NCBI GenBank assembly: GCA_021815055.1
Contig: JAKAHJ010000003.1
Span: forward strand, 1 to 40,163
Reading direction: 5' to 3'
DNA: 40,163 nt
DNA from: Pseudomonadota bacterium
GTDB taxonomy: Bacteria; Pseudomonadota; Alphaproteobacteria; Rhizobiales; Xanthobacteraceae
Shown piece after piece: positions 1-8,958 of this stretch; position 1 is the first letter of the stretch, and every line of letters begins with the position of its first letter. The notes beneath the pieces were generated by a model. The model saw only the letters and a list, made by a program, of their open reading frames with translations. It ran no database searches and had not been told where the DNA came from. Position numbers and translations under genes: made by a program.

Positions 1-205
1 GCCAGAACGCGGCCGGCGGATGCGGCAGACTGTAGCCGGTCGCCAGCATCACGCCGGGCAGGAACAGCAGCGCGAAGGGAAAGCCGAACAGGAAGCGCAC
101 ATGGGTGGCGCCGACCGTGCCGAGCGAGGCGGTCAGCTCGCGCTGCATGGCATTGCGCGCCGTCTGCGCCGCCGCGGCGATCAAAGTGAAGACGGCCCAG
201 AGCAT
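1..205 (-). CDS. EamA/DMT-family transporter, N-terminal part (cut by window edge)
   Basis: The minus strand reads from an ATG at 205 through 68 codons without a stop and runs off the left edge. The peptide starts MLWAVFTLIAAAAQTARNAM and continues into a hydrophobic stretch (FLFGFPFALLFLPGVML). This is the pattern of the first two membrane helices of drug/metabolite transporter (EamA) proteins, including the small-residue first helix and the conserved Arg-Phe entering helix 2. The full family protein is about 300 residues with ten helices in the inner membrane and exports or imports small metabolites; the substrate cannot be told. It is divergent from the amidohydrolase at 414, with 208 bases between the two starts, so the two may share a control region. 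The family is inferred from the N-terminus alone. Confidence 0.7.
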   Translation of the reverse strand, partial: MLWAVFTLIAAAAQTARNAMQRELTASLGTVGATHVRFLFGFPFALLFLPGVMLATGYSLPHPPAAFW

Positions 206-413
206 GGTCGGGGGTTCTCGCGCGGGGGACCGGAAATCGTGCCGCCTGTCATACGCGGGCACGCGCTTCGCATCCATCCCCCGCCGCCGCATTCGGGGGT
301 TGCGGACAAAATCGGGCAAGCCGAGGGATTGATTCCGTGCGGCAATCCACAATGGATCGGCGTGGCTCAGGGCGAGCTTTGGCCGCCATTGAATTTGGAT
401 TAAGAAAGTTCCC

Positions 414-1658
414 ATGGACCTCATCATCCGCAATGTGCGCCTGGCCGGCCGCCCTAACGACCTCCTGGACATCGGCATTGCGCGCGGCCGCATCGCGGCC
501 ATCGAACCCGGGCTTTCGGCCGACGCCGACATTTACGATGCGAAGGGCCGGCTCGCCTGCCCCGGCCTGATCGAAACCCACATCCATCTCGACAAGTCGC
601 GCATCATCGACCGCTGCGCGCCGCAGGAGCGCGCGAAGCTCAGCCCGGTGATCGGCGTCACGCCGCTCAAGAAGGACATGACGGCCGAGGACGTGCATGC
701 GCGCGCGGCCGAGACGCTCGAGCAATGCATCAAGCACGGCTGCACGCATATGCGCACGCAGGTCGAAGTCGACCCCGGCATCGGCATGCGCGGCTTCGAG
801 GGCGTAGAAGCGCTGGTCGACGAATACAAATGGGCGATCGATATCGAGCTCTGCGTTTTTCCGCAGGAGGGCCTGATCAGCTATCCCGGCACCGACGAGC
901 TGCTGGTCGAAGCATTGAAGCGCGGGGCCAAGGTGATCGGCGGCGCGCCGCGCTACGACAAGGACGGCCCCGGCCAGATCCGCCGCATTTTCGAGCTGGC
1001 GCGCGAATTCGATGTCGACATCGACATGCATCTCGACGTCGGCAATACGGCGGAGCACATGGATATCCATCTCGTGCGCGAACTGACCGACACATATAAG
1101 CGCGGCGGGCGCGTCGTGGTCGGGCACATGGCCAAGCTGTCGCTGCTGCCGCCGGCCGAGCTCAACGCGCTCGCGCGCTCGCTCGCGGACAGCGGCATCG
1201 CCGTGACGGTGCTGCCGGCCACCGACCTGTTCCTGATGGGACGCGACCAGGACCACGATGTCCGGCGCGGCGTCGCCGACGCCAATGTGCTGATGGCGAA
1301 CGGCGTGACCTGCTCGCTGTCGACCAACAATGTGCTCAATCCGGCGACGCCCTATGGCGACTGTTCGCTCATCCGCATTGCCAACCTCTACGCCAATGTG
1401 CTGCAGGTCGATCGCCCGGCGCAGTTGTGCGAATGCTTCGACATGCTGACGCATGCTTCGGCCCGGCTGCTCAATCTGAAGGAGTACGGCTTGGCGGTGG
1501 GAAAGCCGGCCGATGTCGTGATCGTCGATGCGCGCACGCCCGAACAGGCGGTGGCCGAGATCGCGCAACCGGTCGCCGCGTTCAAAAACGGCCGGCGCAC
1601 GATGGAATGGGCGCCGCCCGAATTGCTGCGGCCGCGGGATGCAGCACGCGATGTTTGA
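414..1658 (+). CDS. Cytosine-deaminase-like amidohydrolase family protein
   Basis: A 414-residue cytoplasmic protein of the amidohydrolase superfamily that aligns along its length with E. coli cytosine deaminase CodA. It has an N-terminal beta-sandwich strand (LIIRNVRL), the metal motif HIHLD with His56 and His58, the substrate-side FPQEG with Gln152, then His206 and His238 as further barrel ligands. Two CodA catalytic positions differ: the Glu of HCDE is Val209 (MHLDV), and the Asp pair of GHDDV is Asn305-Asn306 (STNNV). Deamination by the CodA mechanism is therefore doubtful, and the protein may hydrolyse another C-N bond or use another metal arrangement. The ATG at 414 gives the expected N-terminus, with a weak GAAAG upstream. 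A transporter gene starts divergently at 205. The family is certain; the substrate is unknown. Confidence 0.85.
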   Translation: MDLIIRNVRLAGRPNDLLDIGIARGRIAAIEPGLSADADIYDAKGRLACPGLIETHIHLDKSRIIDRCAPQERAKLSPVIGVTPLKKDMTAEDVHARAAETLEQCIKHGCTHMRTQVEVDPGIGMRGFEGVEALVDEYKWAIDIELCVFPQEGLISYPGTDELLVEALKRGAKVIGGAPRYDKDGPGQIRRIFELAREFDVDIDMHLDVGNTAEHMDIHLVRELTDTYKRGGRVVVGHMAKLSLLPPAELNALARSLADSGIAVTVLPATDLFLMGRDQDHDVRRGVADANVLMANGVTCSLSTNNVLNPATPYGDCSLIRIANLYANVLQVDRPAQLCECFDMLTHASARLLNLKEYGLAVGKPADVVIVDARTPEQAVAEIAQPVAAFKNGRRTMEWAPPELLRPRDAARDV

Positions 1659-1721
1659 TCTTCTTATTGCGGCGGCGCAGTCGCAGGTTTCTTAATCGCG
1701 GCGTCTAGCTTTTTTTGCGAA

Positions 1722-1742
1722 CGGGTGCGACCCGCATTTTTC
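1722..1742 (+). terminator. Weak intrinsic terminator after the amidohydrolase
   Basis: A short hairpin (CGGGT, loop GCG, ACCCG at 1722-1734) is followed by CATTTTTCC on the plus strand, about 65 bases past the amidohydrolase stop. The stem is only 5 bp and the T run only 5, so this is a weak candidate. The next gene converges from the other strand. Confidence 0.35.
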
Positions 1743-1817
1743 CTCCTGCTAAACAAACTCGCATAATCGGACATAATCGGCCTGCTTTTGTCGCTTCAGT
1801 TAGCATAAAGGTGGGCT

Positions 1818-2576
1818 CTATGCCGCCTCCGCAAGGCGCCTGATTTTTTCACTTGGCGTATCGTCCTCGATTACATCAGCGGAGCGGGATAGAACGGTCA
1901 GCAGAGAACCGAGTTCGGCGCGATTCTGCACTACGGCCACGCGGTGAGGCGCATCTTTCAGAAGTGCTATATCGCCAAATTTCATTGTCGCGTTTGCGAC
2001 TGAATTGGGATGTTTTGTTACAAGCTCGAAAATCGTAGGTCGATGGTGTGGAACCGAAACAATGGCCGCAACACGCCATTTTTGCGTGGACGCTCCGACG
2101 ACCTCAACGTTCTTACTAACAATTTTCGGCTCAAAGACTTTGACAAGCTTTTCATACAATCGGACCTTTTTGTCCTCGAAAGTCTTTTCAGCTAGCGCGT
2201 CGCTTGCCCTTATTGTCGCCTCTTGTGAACAATTTGCGATGGTGACAACGGCACCGGCGAGTTGCTCGCGTGATGCTTCGAGCACGAAAAACGCCTGATT
2301 ATCAAATCGAACCCCTGCGGCCTCTGCGATTATGCCAGCCGGCTTGGCATACATCAGCCCGGCGCCCATCATTTCTGCTTCCTGATATCCAAAGCCCATA
2401 TCAGAAACAAAAAACCTGTCTTCCCCTTCTTCGATTCGGACGACGACAGTGGAGCCACTCGGATACATGAGCGGGGTCCGAATAAATGAGCCACCGACGC
2501 GATGTTCGGTCGCCACGATCTCTCGTGCGACCTCGTCAACTATCGCGTTGAATTTTGGGTTAGTGATCGCGCTCAT
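1818..2576 (-). CDS. Uncharacterised protein, DUF1828-like N-terminal domain
   Basis: A 252-residue protein with no signal peptide or membrane segment. Its N-terminal third (GSTVVVRIEEGEDRFFVSDMG, then a Gly-containing turn) resembles DUF1828, a small domain often found in accessory genes. The C-terminal part (FELVTKHPNSVANATMKFGD, then a charged tail) resembles the region that follows DUF1828 in longer members. No catalytic motif is visible. I prefer the ATG at 2576: it lies 9 bases past the stop of the upstream gene and yields MSAITNPKF. An upstream ATG at 2606 would overlap that gene by 22 bases and add 10 residues. Both starts have weak ribosome sites. The gene forms a co-directional pair with the 169-residue gene at 2585-3094 and is visibly richer in A+T and in AT-ending codons than its neighbours, which suggests transfer. 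The family call is from memory of the pattern. Confidence 0.6.
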   Translation of the reverse strand: MSAITNPKFNAIVDEVAREIVATEHRVGGSFIRTPLMYPSGSTVVVRIEEGEDRFFVSDMGFGYQEAEMMGAGLMYAKPAGIIAEAAGVRFDNQAFFVLEASREQLAGAVVTIANCSQEATIRASDALAEKTFEDKKVRLYEKLVKVFEPKIVSKNVEVVGASTQKWRVAAIVSVPHHRPTIFELVTKHPNSVANATMKFGDIALLKDAPHRVAVVQNRAELGSLLTVLSRSADVIEDDTPSEKIRRLAEAA

Positions 2577-2584
2577 GAACCATC

Positions 2585-3094
2585 TCAGACTAGGGTTGGT
2601 TCCCATGGAGGCTCAACGACCAACTCTAAATTAAAGATTCTAAACTCTTTCTTCACAAACTCAATAAGCTCGCGAAAGTTTGCAGGGCTGCCATTCAACG
2701 GGATGGCAATAGGAAGGTTGCCGCCGCGGCGGAGGTGATTTTCCGCATATTGAAGGTTTAGGTCGAAAGGGTGGTAATGGCTGCCCGAAATGATCCTGTT
2801 TTGCCAAACAACCGGCCCTCGTCCTTTGTTGTTGTGGGTACTAATTGGGCGCCATTCGACTCTGGCAAGCGGACCACCTGGCTCGGCCGCAGGATGATAT
2901 TCTACCTGCATCGTCACAAGTTCGTCCGGCAACCGCTTCTTTGCCGTCGCCCGGAACTGGAGCCCCTCGATGACGACGCCGTCGATATCGAGCGGGCAGA
3001 CAACCTCCAATGCCGCCGAATCCCGCTCCACCCATTGCGGCTGCACCGCTAGGGCCTTCTGTGCATTAAACAGGGTCTCGAGGTTAATTGCCAT
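2585..3094 (-). CDS. Uncharacterised 169-aa protein, first gene of a two-gene islet
   Basis: A soluble 169-residue protein with no recognised catalytic motif. The middle holds a basic, His-containing stretch (RPISTHNNKGRGPVVWQ, then SGSHYHPFDLNLQYAENHLRRG), and the C-terminus is helix-rich (FRELIEFVKKEFRI). The layout recalls DUF6978-type hypothetical proteins, which also carry a His/Pro-rich centre and a similar helical end, but I cannot confirm that. Translation starts at an ATG at 3094 with only a weak upstream ribosome site. It stops 9 bases before the likely start of the DUF1828-like gene, so the two are probably co-transcribed and possibly translationally coupled. Composition is lower in G+C than the surrounding housekeeping genes. 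The pair could be a toxin-antitoxin or defence module, but nothing in the sequence proves a role. Confidence 0.55.
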   Translation of the reverse strand: MAINLETLFNAQKALAVQPQWVERDSAALEVVCPLDIDGVVIEGLQFRATAKKRLPDELVTMQVEYHPAAEPGGPLARVEWRPISTHNNKGRGPVVWQNRIISGSHYHPFDLNLQYAENHLRRGGNLPIAIPLNGSPANFRELIEFVKKEFRIFNLELVVEPPWEPTLV

Positions 3095-3686
3095 CCGGTC
3101 CGCCAGCCCAAGGTAGACTCAAGCTGGCACCACCAAATATTGCAATCGAAAACGGATGCTTGTCTCACGGGGGATGCTCGCGAAAACTTATCCCCGGTCT
3201 CCGGACAGAGCTTATATTCCTCGCGTCTCGTCCGGCTGCGCCCGTCATCTCGAGTGGCGGTCGGCGGCAGGACGAGGCCGGCGCGCCGACAATGCGCGCC
3301 GAAGCAGGCAAGCCGACGCACATCTTGCGCAAGCTTGTCTGCGGTGGAGCGCCGGGAGGCGCAGCGCCTCGGGCGGCAGGCCTCGCAAACCTGCCGCATG
3401 CGGCGCGCGCGCCACTGGATGCGGGTCTCGCAAGCCTGCTTCCGTTCCGGCGCGCGGGCGGCCCGATCGCAAGGGCCGCCCCAAGGGGGCCTCGCAAGCC
3501 CTCTGGCGCCTCCCGGCGCTCCATTCCCTTCGGGGAAAGGAAAAAGGGACACCGGCCTACCCGGGGCCGTCAACAATACGGGCGCTGATGCTTGTCCGCG
3601 TAACGTGGCCTTTCAAAAAGCCTCGCTTTATCCGTAGTTTAATTGAGGTAGACTGAAGTTCCAGGAAGTCTGGACAGCGCGCACTC
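3095..3686. other. Gene-free, G+C-rich region with inverted repeats
   Basis: About 590 bases between the islet and the MoeA-like gene with no convincing gene. Every open frame here is Arg/Ala/Pro-rich, and overlapping frames are open on both strands, as expected from high G+C. Visible structure includes a perfect 9-bp inverted repeat with an 8-base loop (GGGCGGCCC / GGGCCGCCC at 3456-3481) and a GAGGC-GCAGC-GCCTC hairpin near 3355-3370. There are also three copies of a CTCGCAA(A/G)CC word near 3379, 3426 and 3490. The last 100 bases are more AT-rich and should hold the promoter of the downstream gene, but I see no clear -35/-10 pair. Confidence 0.5.
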
Positions 3687-4802
3687 ATGGCGACCGAAAC
3701 ACTACAAACGATCACGCGGCTGACGCCGCTTGCCGATGTGCTGGCGCTGGTCTCCGCGCAGGTGACGCCGGTCGCGCCGCGCAGACTCTCGATCGGTGCG
3801 GCAGCCGGACGCGTGCTCGCCGCCGACGCGATGGCCGCGACGCTGCCGGAACACGCAATCGCCTTGCAGGACGGCTGGGCCCTGGCCGCCGACTTGACGC
3901 TCGGCGCCGGCTCCTATGCGCCGGCGCTTTTGCGGGACATTCCGGCGCGAATCGAAGCGGGTCAGGCGATGCCCGCCGGCACCGACAGCGTCGCGCCCTT
4001 CGATGCGATCCAAGTGACGCAAGGCCGAGCGGAAGCGGTGCAGCCTGTCAATCCGGGCGATGGTGTCTTGCCGGCCGGCGCCGACACGGATGCAGCCGTT
4101 CCGCTGCGGCGCGCGGGCGAGCGCCTGCGGCTCACCGATTGCGCCGCGTTGGCGGCGGCAGGACTTGCGGATGTCGCGGTGCGCGAGCCGCATATTATCG
4201 TCGCGCCGCTGCGCAATGACGGCATTGTCGATGCCGCGGCCCGGCTGATCGCGGTCGATATTGCGCGGGCTGGCGGACTTGCGCAGGTCGCGGATCGCGG
4301 CACGGGATTGACCGAAGCGCTGACCGCGCAAACCGCCGACGCCGTCATCGCCGTCGGCGGCACCGGTAACGGCCGCAACGACGATTCCGTTCACGTGCTG
4401 GCGCGCGAAGGCAGGCTCGCGCTGCACGGCATGGCGCTGACGCCGGGCGAGACCGCCGCGTTCGGCTTTGCCGGCGCAAGGCCCGTGCTGCTGCTGCCGG
4501 GGCGGCTGGATGCCGCCTTGTGCGTCTGGCTCACGGTTGGGCGGCCGATGCTACGGCGGCTCGCGGGAGCAGACGAAGAGCGTGAGCCGGCCGAGACCGT
4601 ACCGCTCGCGCGCAAGATTACCTCCACGGTCGGGCTGACCGAACTCGTGCCGGTGCGGGTGCAAGGCGGGCAGGCGGAGCCGCTGGCCGGCAAATATCTG
4701 CCGCTGTCGGCGCTCGCCCGTTCCAGCGGCTGGGTGCTGGTTCCGGCCGGGAGCGAGGGCTATTCCGCCGGCTCGACGGTTCAGGTAAGGCCGTGGCCAT
4801 GA
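3687..4802 (+). CDS. Divergent MoeA-like molybdopterin-binding protein
   Basis: A 371-residue protein built like MoeA, the enzyme that inserts molybdate into adenylylated molybdopterin in the cytoplasm. Recognisable pieces are the N-terminal helix and loop with Asp62-Gly63 (ALQDGWALA, matching the MoeA MDGYA motif), an altered GGTGNGRND motif near residue 225-233 (matching SGGVSVGxxD), MALTPGETAAFG (matching the MxPGKP region) and LLLPGRLDAAL (matching LPGxPxS). The usual GDEL motif is absent: that place reads VAPLRNDG. The protein is somewhat shorter and clearly more divergent than a standard MoeA of about 400 residues. Its stop overlaps the start of the next gene (ATGA at 4799-4802), so the two are translationally coupled. 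It may be a partner or regulatory paralogue rather than the main Mo-insertase. Confidence 0.75.
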   Translation: MATETLQTITRLTPLADVLALVSAQVTPVAPRRLSIGAAAGRVLAADAMAATLPEHAIALQDGWALAADLTLGAGSYAPALLRDIPARIEAGQAMPAGTDSVAPFDAIQVTQGRAEAVQPVNPGDGVLPAGADTDAAVPLRRAGERLRLTDCAALAAAGLADVAVREPHIIVAPLRNDGIVDAAARLIAVDIARAGGLAQVADRGTGLTEALTAQTADAVIAVGGTGNGRNDDSVHVLAREGRLALHGMALTPGETAAFGFAGARPVLLLPGRLDAALCVWLTVGRPMLRRLAGADEEREPAETVPLARKITSTVGLTELVPVRVQGGQAEPLAGKYLPLSALARSSGWVLVPAGSEGYSAGSTVQVRPWP

Positions 4803-6799
4803 CCGACGCCTTTAGGGCAAAGCCGGACCTTGCGGCCGAACTGATCGCACGCGTGCGCGCCGCCGCGCGGCAGGAACAGTTCCTCGAAGTGGTGTCCGCG
4901 GAGGTGGCGCGCGCGCGCTTTGCCGCGCATCTCGACCTCGCGCCGCTCGGCCCGGAGACCGTGTCGCTTGGCGAAGCGCTCGGGCGCGTCTTGGCGCATG
5001 ATGTACTGGCGCCGGTCGACGCACCGCCCTTCGACCGTTCCAATGTCGACGGCTTTGCGCTGCGCGCCGCCGATACGCTCGGCGCGAGCGACGGCCATCC
5101 GAAAATCCTCACGCTCAATGCCGAAGTCATCGCCTGCGGTCATGCGCCGCGGCTCACGGTCGCACCAGGCACGGCGACATCGATTGCGACCGGCGGCGTG
5201 ATCCCGCGCGGCGCCGACGCCGTCGTGATGATCGAGCACACCGAATTGCTCGAAGACGGCGCCCCGCGCATCGAATTACGCCGCGCGACCGCGCCCGGAC
5301 AGTTCGTCTCCTATGCCGGCTCCGACATCGCGCGGGGCGAAACCCTGCTGCGGCGCGGCGCGCGCATCGGCTCGCGCGAAATCGGCATGCTCGCCGCCTG
5401 CGGGCTCGCGCAGATCGACGTGGTGCGCCGTCCCAAAGTGGCGGTGATCTCGACCGGCGATGAGCTGATCGCGCTTGGCGCGCCACTTGAGCCGGCGAGG
5501 GTCTATGACAGCAATGGCGCGATCATCGCCGCGGCGATCGCAGAAGCCGGCGGCGAGCCGGTGCCGATGGGCGCGTTTCCCGACGACGAGGCCAAGCTGG
5601 AAAAAGCGGTGCGTGAGGCGCTCGCCATCTGCGACATGGTCGTGCTCTCGGGCGGCACGTCTAAAGGTGCGGGCGATCTTTCGCACACCATTGTCTCGCG
5701 TCTCGGCAAGCCCGGCATCCTGGTGCACGGCGTCGCGCTCAAGCCTGGCAAGCCGCTCTGTCTCGGCGTGGCGGAGGGCAAGCCGATCGCGGTGCTGCCG
5801 GGCTTTCCGACCTCCGCGATCTTCACCTTCCACGCCTTCGTTGCACCGGTGATCCGCGCGCACGCGGGGCTGCCGCCGGAAAGTGCCGAAACCATCGGCG
5901 CGCGCGTGCCGGTGCGAATCTCCTCGGAGCTCGGCCGCGAGGAATTCGTGCTGGTGTCGCTGATCGATACCGCCGAAGGGCCGGTCGCTTTTCCGATCGG
6001 CAAAGGCTCCGGGGCGGTGATGAGTTTCTCGCAGGCCGACGGCTTCCTCGCCATCGATGCGCTCGCCTCCGCGCTCGATGCCGGCAGCGACGCGCAAGTG
6101 ACGCTGATCGGCAGCGCCGCGCAGGCGCCCGATCTCGTCATCATGGGCAGCCACGATGTGGCGCTCGACGTGGTGGTGGGCGCGCTATCCGAACGCGGCT
6201 TCTCCGCGCGCGTGCTCGCCGTCGGCAGCCTCGGCGGCGTGGCGGCCGCAAGCCGCGGCGAATGCGATGTCGCGCCGGTGCATCTGATCGACCCGGTGAG
6301 CGGCCAATACAACGTGCATCTCGTCGCGCCCGGACTCACTCTGGTGCCCGGCTGGCGGCGCATGCAGGGCGTGCTGTTCCGCCCCGGCGACAAGCGCTTC
6401 GAGGGCCGCAGCGGGCAAGGGGCGCTACAAGAGGCATTGCAGGCCGCGCTCGCCGATCCATCCGCACTGATGGTCAATCGCAATGCCGGCTCGGGCACCC
6501 GCGTGCTGGTCGACAGGCTGCTCGGTGGCGCGCGGCCGCCCGGCTACGCCAACCAGCCGAAGTCGCACAACGCGGTCGCAGCCGCAATCGCGCAAAGCCG
6601 CGCCGACTGGGGCCTAGCCATCGAGCCGGTCGCGGCGATGTACGGCCTCGGTTTCCTGGCCGTCGCGCCGGAGCATTACGATTTTCTAGTCGTGGAGAGC
6701 CGGCGCGCGCGGCCGGCCGTGCAGGCCTTTTTGGCGGCCCTGCGCGATGAGAATGTACGCGCGCGCATCCGCGCCATCGGCATGCAGCCGGCGGAGTGA
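4799..6799 (+). CDS. MoeA molybdotransferase fused to a C-terminal PBP-like (substrate-binding) domain
   Basis: A 666-residue fusion. Residues 1 to about 420 are a full MoeA: DRSNVDGFA with Asp84-Gly85, STGDELIALG, YDSNGAIIAA, SGGTSKGAGD near 284-293, LKPGKPLCLG and LPGFPTSAIF. Residues from about 446 to the end form a periplasmic-binding-protein-like domain (LVIMGSHDVALDVVVGAL, then MVNRNAGSGTRVLVDRLL, then WGLAIEPVAAMYGL), as in molybdopterin proteins that carry a PBP_like domain. There is no signal peptide, so the PBP part works in the cytoplasm, plausibly sensing molybdate, tungstate or a pterin. I chose the ATG at 4799, which overlaps the previous stop as ATGA with AGGTAAGG 8-10 bases upstream. 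A GTG at 4793 is possible. The specific Mo enzyme served is not shown. Confidence 0.88.
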   Translation: MTDAFRAKPDLAAELIARVRAAARQEQFLEVVSAEVARARFAAHLDLAPLGPETVSLGEALGRVLAHDVLAPVDAPPFDRSNVDGFALRAADTLGASDGHPKILTLNAEVIACGHAPRLTVAPGTATSIATGGVIPRGADAVVMIEHTELLEDGAPRIELRRATAPGQFVSYAGSDIARGETLLRRGARIGSREIGMLAACGLAQIDVVRRPKVAVISTGDELIALGAPLEPARVYDSNGAIIAAAIAEAGGEPVPMGAFPDDEAKLEKAVREALAICDMVVLSGGTSKGAGDLSHTIVSRLGKPGILVHGVALKPGKPLCLGVAEGKPIAVLPGFPTSAIFTFHAFVAPVIRAHAGLPPESAETIGARVPVRISSELGREEFVLVSLIDTAEGPVAFPIGKGSGAVMSFSQADGFLAIDALASALDAGSDAQVTLIGSAAQAPDLVIMGSHDVALDVVVGALSERGFSARVLAVGSLGGVAAASRGECDVAPVHLIDPVSGQYNVHLVAPGLTLVPGWRRMQGVLFRPGDKRFEGRSGQGALQEALQAALADPSALMVNRNAGSGTRVLVDRLLGGARPPGYANQPKSHNAVAAAIAQSRADWGLAIEPVAAMYGLGFLAVAPEHYDFLVVESRRARPAVQAFLAALRDENVRARIRAIGMQPAE

Positions 6800-6828
6800 T
6801 ATTGATTTTCGGCCACGCGGGCCAGCGC

Positions 6829-6940
6829 CTCTGTCATTCCGGGGCACGCGCGAAGCGCGGGAGCCCGGAATCCAGAACCTTGCGCGGGATTGCATCTGGA
6901 TTCCGGGTTCCGGCCTACGGCCGGCCCCGGAATGACAGAG
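6829..6940. repeat. Palindromic repeat element (CATTCCGGGG family)
   Basis: The ends are perfect 17-base inverted arms (6829-6845 and 6924-6940) containing TCATTCCGGG / CCCGGAATGA, with smaller hairpins inside (CGCGCGAAGCGCG; GGCCTACGGCC). Related elements lie at 30558-30669 and, more weakly, at 37773-37851. It fills the space between the convergent MoeA-fusion and atpC genes and may help end both transcripts. Confidence 0.85.
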
Positions 6941-6945
6941 AGAGG

Positions 6946-7353
6946 TTAATGCATCGCCGTGCCGGTGAGGTGGCGGTCGACGGTCTTGTAGTGGTCGAGC
7001 CGGGTGATCAGCTTGTCGAGTTCGGAGCCGGCCTGCATCGCGGCAATACGCTTTTCAAGTTCGCTCATGCGCTGCGCGATCACGGCGCGGTCGATCGCGT
7101 CGACCGACTCGGCCAGGTCGGCCAGCACCGTGAGGCCTTCGCTCGAGACTTCCGCAAAACCGCCCAGCACGACGATCTTCTGCTCGCCGCCCGCCGCCTT
7201 CACGGTGAGGATGCCGGGTCGCAGCGTGGCGACCATCGGGGCATGTCCCGCCAGCACGCCGAAATCGCCTTCGGCGCCGGGGACATCCACCTGCTCGACC
7301 TCGCCGGAAAAGACCAGCTTCTCGGGAGAGACCAGTTCGAAATGCAGTGCCAT
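6946..7353 (-). CDS. atpC: ATP synthase F1 epsilon subunit
   Basis: A 135-residue epsilon subunit of the F1 catalytic head, at the central stalk, which couples rotation and inhibits ATP hydrolysis. The N-terminal beta-sandwich has the family landmark [15 protein letters not shown] (residues about 25-39). It is followed by the C-terminal helical hairpin ([18 protein letters not shown]). I start at the ATG at 7353 ([17 protein letters not shown]). A longer frame begins at 7416 but would include part of the palindromic repeat, and no family member has that extension. It is the last gene of atpHAGDC, separated from atpD by the repeat element at 7384-7491 rather than by the usual short gap. Confidence 0.95.
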   Translation of the reverse strand: MALHFELVSPEKLVFSGEVEQVDVPGAEGDFGVLAGHAPMVATLRPGILTVKAAGGEQKIVVLGGFAEVSSEGLTVLADLAESVDAIDRAVIAQRMSELEKRIAAMQAGSELDKLITRLDHYKTVDRHLTGTAMH

Positions 7354-7383
7354 GACAGTCTCGACACGATCCGTTTCGTTGCT

Positions 7384-7491
7384 CCTCATCCTGAGGAGGC
7401 CGCGGCACGCGGCCATCTCGAAGGATGAGGCCGTGGACTTCGCACCTCACCCTTCGAGACGCCGGCCTGCGGCCGGCTCCTCAGGGTGAGG
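7384..7491. repeat. Double palindromic repeat (CCTCATCCTGAGGAG family) between atpD and atpC
   Basis: Two related palindromes stand in tandem. The first has CCTCATCC / GGATGAGG ends (7384-7391, 7423-7430) around GGCCGCGGCACGCGGCC. The second has CCTCACCC / GGGTGAGG ends (7445-7452, 7484-7491) around GCCGGCCTGCGGCCGGC. Both carry TTCGAGA(C/T) or its complement. The same family is at 15608-15652, 18965-19061 and 20980-21083. Confidence 0.85.
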
Positions 7492-7497
7492 TGAAGA

Positions 7498-8946
<1,449 letters not shown>

Positions 8947-8958
8947 TCAACTGAATTC

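Noticed and set aside
1764-1782. Two CATAATCGG words in tandem as an iteron or operator
   Set aside because: Only two copies of nine bases, lying between convergent genes where no promoter is needed.
3088-3656. Several overlapping open frames of 120-175 codons on both strands
   Set aside because: All are Arg/Pro/Ala/Gly-rich, lack ribosome sites and overlap each other in different frames; they reflect base composition and repeats.
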